From: Dyella jiangningensis
GTDB lineage: Bacteria > Pseudomonadota > Gammaproteobacteria > Xanthomonadales > Rhodanobacteraceae
DNA length: 64,000 bases
Reading direction: 5' to 3'
Assembly: GCA_000632805.1 (NCBI GenBank)
Contig: CP007444.1
Location: 4,762,772 to 4,826,771 of the forward strand
The notes below the pieces were generated by a model. It searched no databases, was not told where the DNA came from, and saw only the letters and a list, made by a program, of their open reading frames with translations. Positions 60,321-64,000 of this stretch are shown piece by piece (the first letter of the stretch is position 1; every line of letters begins with the position of its first letter). The translations under genes were made by a program, and so were the position numbers.

Positions 60321-62419
60321 GCCACTTTCTCGATGACGCGGGTAAACGGCGGCAATGCCTTGAGCATGCGCTCGCCGTAGCGCTTGAGCACCACGCGGCG
60401 ATCCAGCAGCACGATGCGGCCGCGATCGGTTTCGGTGCGGATCAGGCGGCCGCAGTATTGCGTGAGCAGGCGCGTCGCTTCCGGCACGGTGACTTCGATG
60501 AAGGGATTACGGCCGCGCGATTCCAGCCATTCCGCATAGGTAGCACCGACGGGATCGGTGGGCACCGCGAATGGCAGCTGCGTGATCACCACGGTCTCGC
60601 AGAGTTTGCCGGGCAGGTCGAGGCCCTCGCCGAACGATGCAAGGCCGAACAGCGTGCTGCCCTTGCCGGCTTCGATATCGGCGATGTGTTCGGCCACCAG
60701 CTGCGCCTTGCCGAGCGAGCCCTGCGCACGCACCTTGCGCACGTATTCGATCGGCAGCTTCTGTAGCACGCGGTCGAGCTTCATGCGTGAGGTGAACAGC
60801 ACGAGGTTGCCGGCCGACCAATCCAGGTTCGCCGCGAGCCAGTCACAGATTTCCTGCACGTGCTCTTCGCGCGCATCGGGCAAGGCCCGCAGGGCGGGTA
60901 CTTCCAGGCGCGCCTGCGTGGCGAGGTCGAAGGGCGAGGGCAGGCTCAGCGTCACGGCGTCGTCCGGCAGCCCCACGGCGTCAGCAAAGCCGCGGAAATT
61001 CCCGCCTGCGCTCAACGTCGCGGACGTCATTACGACGGCACTCGCATTGCCCCACAACACACTGCGCAGCAGACCGCCCGCCGAGACGGACGATGCATGG
61101 CAGACCAGCTGCTGGTCGGCGCTCATGGTGACCCAGCGCGCGAGTGGCGGCGCGTTCTCGCCATCCGAGGCCGACCACGCGCGCCAGGTGCGCAGCTGGC
61201 GATCGATGCGCTCCAGCGCCATGCCCAGCTCGCGCGACAGCGCTTCGTGCGTGGGGCCGCTTTCGGTCATCTCGAGCACTGCGCGGCGCACGGCGCCGAC
61301 CCAGCGTTCGATCTCGCCGGTGAAGACGTACAGCGCTCGCGCGTGTTCCACCCAGGCTTCCGGCAGCTGGCCGAGCGAGCCGCGGTACATCGGCTCGTCG
61401 TCATCGGGCGAAGGCAGCCAGCCGAGGCGGATTTCCTTCTCCAGCTCCTCCAGCGCGTCGCTGAGGTCCTGCAGTTTCTGGTCGCCGGCGTCCAGCGCGA
61501 GCTTGCCGATCACTTCCTTGTCGGTGAGCGAGTACGCCGCATGGATTTGCCGCCCGAGCCGACTCAGCTGGCGCACGGCTGCATTCATGTAGACCTCGGC
61601 GGCGCCGCGATCGATCGCCTTGCCGGGTACGTGGTGGCCTTCGTCAAAGATGTACAGCGTCTCGTCGGGCTTGGGCAGGATCACGCCGCCGAAGCCGTCC
61701 TCTTCGCGGGGCATGGTGAGGTCGGCCAGCACCAGGTCCTGGTTGGCCACGATGATGTCGGCATCGCCCACCGCGCGACGCGCGGCGAAGAACGGGCAGT
61801 TCATGAACATGCCGCACTTGCGCCCCGTGCAGCCGCCCGCGCTGGTGGTGATCATCGGACGCAGCACATCGCTGATCGGTTCGGGCGCGGCATCGATGTC
61901 GCCGTCCCACTCGTGGCGATCAAACAGGTCGGCCAGCTTGGACAGTGCCTTCTTGTCGCGCTCCTGTGGCGGCTTGGTCCACAGCGCGAGGTCCGCATCG
62001 AAGCCCAGGCCCATCTGCGCCGTTTCGTTGAGGCTGTTGCTGGCCATGGCGAGATTGCGCGGGCACAGGTAACGCCCACGTCCCTTGGCCAGCGCTACCT
62101 TCGCCTCGGTGCCATTGAGCTTGAGATAGAGCGGGATATCGCGCTGTACCAGCTGCTCCTGCAGCGCCACGGTAGCGGTGGCGATCAGCAGCTTCTTCTT
62201 CTGAGCCCGCGCCACTTCCGCGCCGGCGATCAGGTAGGCCATCGACTTGCCGGTGCCCGTGGGCGCCTCGATCACCGCCGCGCCACCTTCCTGCGCCAGC
62301 GCCTTGGCGACCTCGGCAATCATCTTTCCCTGCGACGCGCGCGCACGAAAGCCCGGCAGCCCTTCTTTCAGGCGCGTATAGGCGGCGCGGATCGCGTCTT
62401 TGGTGGTATCGGTGAGCAT
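60317..62419 (-). CDS. dinG: ATP-dependent DNA helicase DinG
   Basis: 700 residues from MLTDTTKDAIRAAYTRLKEG; longer upstream frames lack homology. Walker A EAPTGTGKS (51-59), Fe-S cysteines in YLCPRNLAM and CTGRKCGMFMNCPFF, Walker B-like IFDEGHHVPG (DEGH box) and C-terminal motifs LVLFTSRMKLDRVLQ, LFGLASFGEGLDLPGKL and GRLIRTETDRGRIVLLDRR. A 5'-3' XPD-like helicase that clears R-loops and other structures. Coupled to the HutD-like gene. Confidence 0.94.
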   Translation of the reverse strand: MLTDTTKDAIRAAYTRLKEGLPGFRARASQGKMIAEVAKALAQEGGAAVIEAPTGTGKSMAYLIAGAEVARAQKKKLLIATATVALQEQLVQRDIPLYLKLNGTEAKVALAKGRGRYLCPRNLAMASNSLNETAQMGLGFDADLALWTKPPQERDKKALSKLADLFDRHEWDGDIDAAPEPISDVLRPMITTSAGGCTGRKCGMFMNCPFFAARRAVGDADIIVANQDLVLADLTMPREEDGFGGVILPKPDETLYIFDEGHHVPGKAIDRGAAEVYMNAAVRQLSRLGRQIHAAYSLTDKEVIGKLALDAGDQKLQDLSDALEELEKEIRLGWLPSPDDDEPMYRGSLGQLPEAWVEHARALYVFTGEIERWVGAVRRAVLEMTESGPTHEALSRELGMALERIDRQLRTWRAWSASDGENAPPLARWVTMSADQQLVCHASSVSAGGLLRSVLWGNASAVVMTSATLSAGGNFRGFADAVGLPDDAVTLSLPSPFDLATQARLEVPALRALPDAREEHVQEICDWLAANLDWSAGNLVLFTSRMKLDRVLQKLPIEYVRKVRAQGSLGKAQLVAEHIADIEAGKGSTLFGLASFGEGLDLPGKLCETVVITQLPFAVPTDPVGATYAEWLESRGRNPFIEVTVPEATRLLTQYCGRLIRTETDRGRIVLLDRRVVLKRYGERMLKALPPFTRVIEKVA

Positions 62420-62519
62420 GGGCGAATGGGCGCGTGATATCGCGTCGGTCGGGCATTCTCTCATGCCCGGCCAGCGCGTGCCGGCCCCCGCCGGAACCGC
62501 GCTCCCATGCGGGTCCGGC

Positions 62520-62550
62520 AAAAAAGAAGGGCCGGCTAGGCCGGCCCTTC
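62520..62550 (-). terminator. Intrinsic terminator after the partial TonB-dependent receptor
   Basis: GAAGGGCCGGC-TAG-GCCGGCCCTTC, an 11-bp perfect stem (62526-62550). On the minus strand it is followed by six T (the A run at 62520-62525). It lies 30 nt past the receptor stop. Confidence 0.92.
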
Positions 62551-62579
62551 CACCCCAAACTCCCGGGCTGCCACCCAGG

Positions 62580-64000
62580 TCAGAAGTTGTAGTTGAAGCC
62601 CGCGTAGTAGGCGCGGCCGATGGCGTCGTACAGGCCGCCACCGAAGGTATTGCCGAAGATGTTTACCGGCGGATCACGGTCGAACACGTTGGTCACGCCG
62701 AAGTAGGCCTGCCAGCCGCTGTTGGCGAACGTGTAGCTGACCTTGGCGTCGTTGAAGAAGCCGGCGCCCGCCTTGATCGGCGTGGTCTGGGTCGGATTCG
62801 ACTGGTAGCTTTCGTTGCTCACGCGCAACATCGATGAGAAGTAACGCATGTTCCAGTTGAACAGCCAGCTGTTCCACGCATACGAAGCGCGCAGCATGCC
62901 CTTCCACTTCGGGAAGCCCAACGTGCCGTTGTCCTGCACGGTATTGCTGGGGTCGTCCTGGAACGGATGCTCGGTGTAGGCGATGACCTTGGTCAGGTCC
63001 AGATCAAGGCGCAGCTTGCCGCTGCCGATCTCGTGGGAGTAGTACGCGCCAATATCCACGCCCGAGGTGCTGAGCGATGAAATGTTCTGGTTCACCGAGT
63101 TGATGTAGACCAGCTCGTGCGTTACCGGGTCGCGCAGGGCGTTACCGCAATACGGGTTGCTGACGCCCGTGGTGGAATCCACGCAGTGGTTGGCGATGTC
63201 GGTGCCGCTGGGCGCGCTGATGGCGTCGGTCAGCTTGATGTTCCAGTAGTCGGCCGTGACGCCGAAGCCCGGCAGGAATTCCGGTGTGAGCACGAGACCC
63301 GCGGTCCACGTACGACCCTGCTCCGGCTTGAGGTCCGGATTGCTGCCGGACAGGCCACGGATGGTCGCCGTGTTGGTCGACGTCCAGCCGGCCGGAACGC
63401 CCAGTGCCTGGCAATTGGCCGTGCGCAGGGCCGGATCGGGCGCGTTCTTCAACTGTTTCACCGAGCACGGATCGGTGATGGTGAAGAAGTTTTCCGACTG
63501 GCCGCCAAACAGCTCGCCGATATTGGGCGCACGAACGGCGCTGGACATCGTGCCGCGCAGGCGGAGGTTACTGTCGATGGACCAGTCCAGACCCCAACGC
63601 CAGGCCTTGGTATGGCCGATGGTGCTGTAGTCGGAGAAGCGCGCCGCGGCGTCGAACGTGAGGTTCTGCGCGAACGGGCGACCCGACAGCAGCGGCATCG
63701 CCGTCTCGATATAGCCTTCCTTCACGTCATAGGCGCCGCTCGAAGGCGGGATCGCGTTGAGGAAAGTCAGGCCGGCCACGTCGAGCGGGTCGGTGACCTG
63801 GCGACTCGTTTCGCGACGGAATTCGGCACCGGCCACGAGGCTTGCGGCGCCCGCATCGAACGGCATCTGGAACAGGTTGTTGTTCGTCACCGTACCGCCG
63901 CCGACGAACTGCGTGAGGCGCGAGGTCGTGGTGGTCGTGGTGTTGAACCACTGTGCCGCCGCCGGATTCACCGCGCCGACGCCGAAGATGCTGGTCGGTA
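62580..64000 (-). CDS. TonB-dependent receptor (C-terminal part, cut by window edge)
   Basis: The frame is open to the right edge, so only the C-terminal ~473 residues are seen. Barrel features: FDAAARFSDYSTIGHTKAWR, WGLDWSIDSNLRLRGTMSSA, VRAPNIGELFGGQSENF, GSNPDLKPEQGRTWTAGLVL and the ending GRAYYAGFNYNF with terminal Phe. These match the large Xanthomonadales receptors (NPDLKPE and VRAPNI are common to the type). It is not a close copy of the receptor at 53827. Followed by a strong terminator. Substrate unknown. Confidence 0.9.
   Translation of the reverse strand, partial: PTSIFGVGAVNPAAAQWFNTTTTTTSRLTQFVGGGTVTNNNLFQMPFDAGAASLVAGAEFRRETSRQVTDPLDVAGLTFLNAIPPSSGAYDVKEGYIETAMPLLSGRPFAQNLTFDAAARFSDYSTIGHTKAWRWGLDWSIDSNLRLRGTMSSAVRAPNIGELFGGQSENFFTITDPCSVKQLKNAPDPALRTANCQALGVPAGWTSTNTATIRGLSGSNPDLKPEQGRTWTAGLVLTPEFLPGFGVTADYWNIKLTDAISAPSGTDIANHCVDSTTGVSNPYCGNALRDPVTHELVYINSVNQNISSLSTSGVDIGAYYSHEIGSGKLRLDLDLTKVIAYTEHPFQDDPSNTVQDNGTLGFPKWKGMLRASYAWNSWLFNWNMRYFSSMLRVSNESYQSNPTQTTPIKAGAGFFNDAKVSYTFANSGWQAYFGVTNVFDRDPPVNIFGNTFGGGLYDAIGRAYYAGFNYNF

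Noticed and set aside
62420..62641. N-terminal extension of dinG
   Set aside because: Residues before MLTDTTKDAI are low-complexity and overlap the receptor terminator; DinG homology begins at the shorter start.

Overview
This window is GC-rich, densely coded chromosomal DNA from a gammaproteobacterium. The best guess is the Xanthomonadales/Lysobacterales, family Rhodanobacteraceae (Dyella/Luteibacter/Rhodanobacter-like). That guess rests on gene content: large TonB-dependent receptors, many exported metallopeptidases, a plant-type glutaminyl cyclase, linked tatABC, an envC-ctp pair, and REP elements with a REP-associated transposase. It is not a database match. I see no tRNA, rRNA, CRISPR array, prophage or classical insertion sequence.

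Layout. 1-20000: tail of a CPA2 antiporter; a TonB-like protein and M13 peptidase; a yceI-GST-SRPBCC cluster; a cupin and an NAD-epimerase; a flavin reductase divergent from an ArsR-type regulator; DUF2167, M28 peptidase and glutaminyl cyclase genes; dbpA and a sugar-porter MFS gene; a 1.3 kb gene-free region packed with hairpins and repeats; rluF; a yadGH-type ABC exporter; a ferredoxin-NADP reductase. 20000-26000: a chaperone-usher fimbrial operon on the minus strand (major pilin, chaperone, usher, tip adhesin, the last three overlapping by 4 nt) facing a small orphan fimbrial-like gene. Both transcription units carry Crp/Clp-like palindromes upstream. 26000-33100: a membrane protein/XRE regulator pair behind a perfect 20-bp palindrome; a coupled operon of an S33-type hydrolase and a NatAB-like ABC exporter; an M49-like lipoprotein peptidase; a RAYT gene bracketed by REP elements.

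33100-44600: a double retropepsin-PDZ protein, an AraC regulator, an alpha/beta hydrolase coupled to hemH, a SYLF lipid-binding protein, tatABC plus a DUF985 cupin, a second copy of the long intergenic repeat, and ctp-envC. 44600-64000: gltBD with a recognisable sigma70-type promoter; a methyltransferase divergent from an MmyB-type regulator; a methylglyoxal synthase with two tandem MGS folds; a complete TonB-dependent receptor with its own terminator; NRDE, YchJ, DUF938 and NnrU-family genes; a HutD-dinG pair; and the C-terminal part of a second TonB-dependent receptor running off the right edge.

The least explained material is non-coding. It comprises (i) a REP/REPIN family of nine loci with its RAYT gene, whose start codon sits in a 14-bp hairpin; (ii) two copies of a 400-500 bp intergenic repeat ending in a REP; and (iii) a run of four hairpins at 15692-15849 whose first hairpin recurs inside that long repeat with compensatory base changes. 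A duplicated methylglyoxal synthase and a start-codon hairpin in dbpA are the other points most worth checking.
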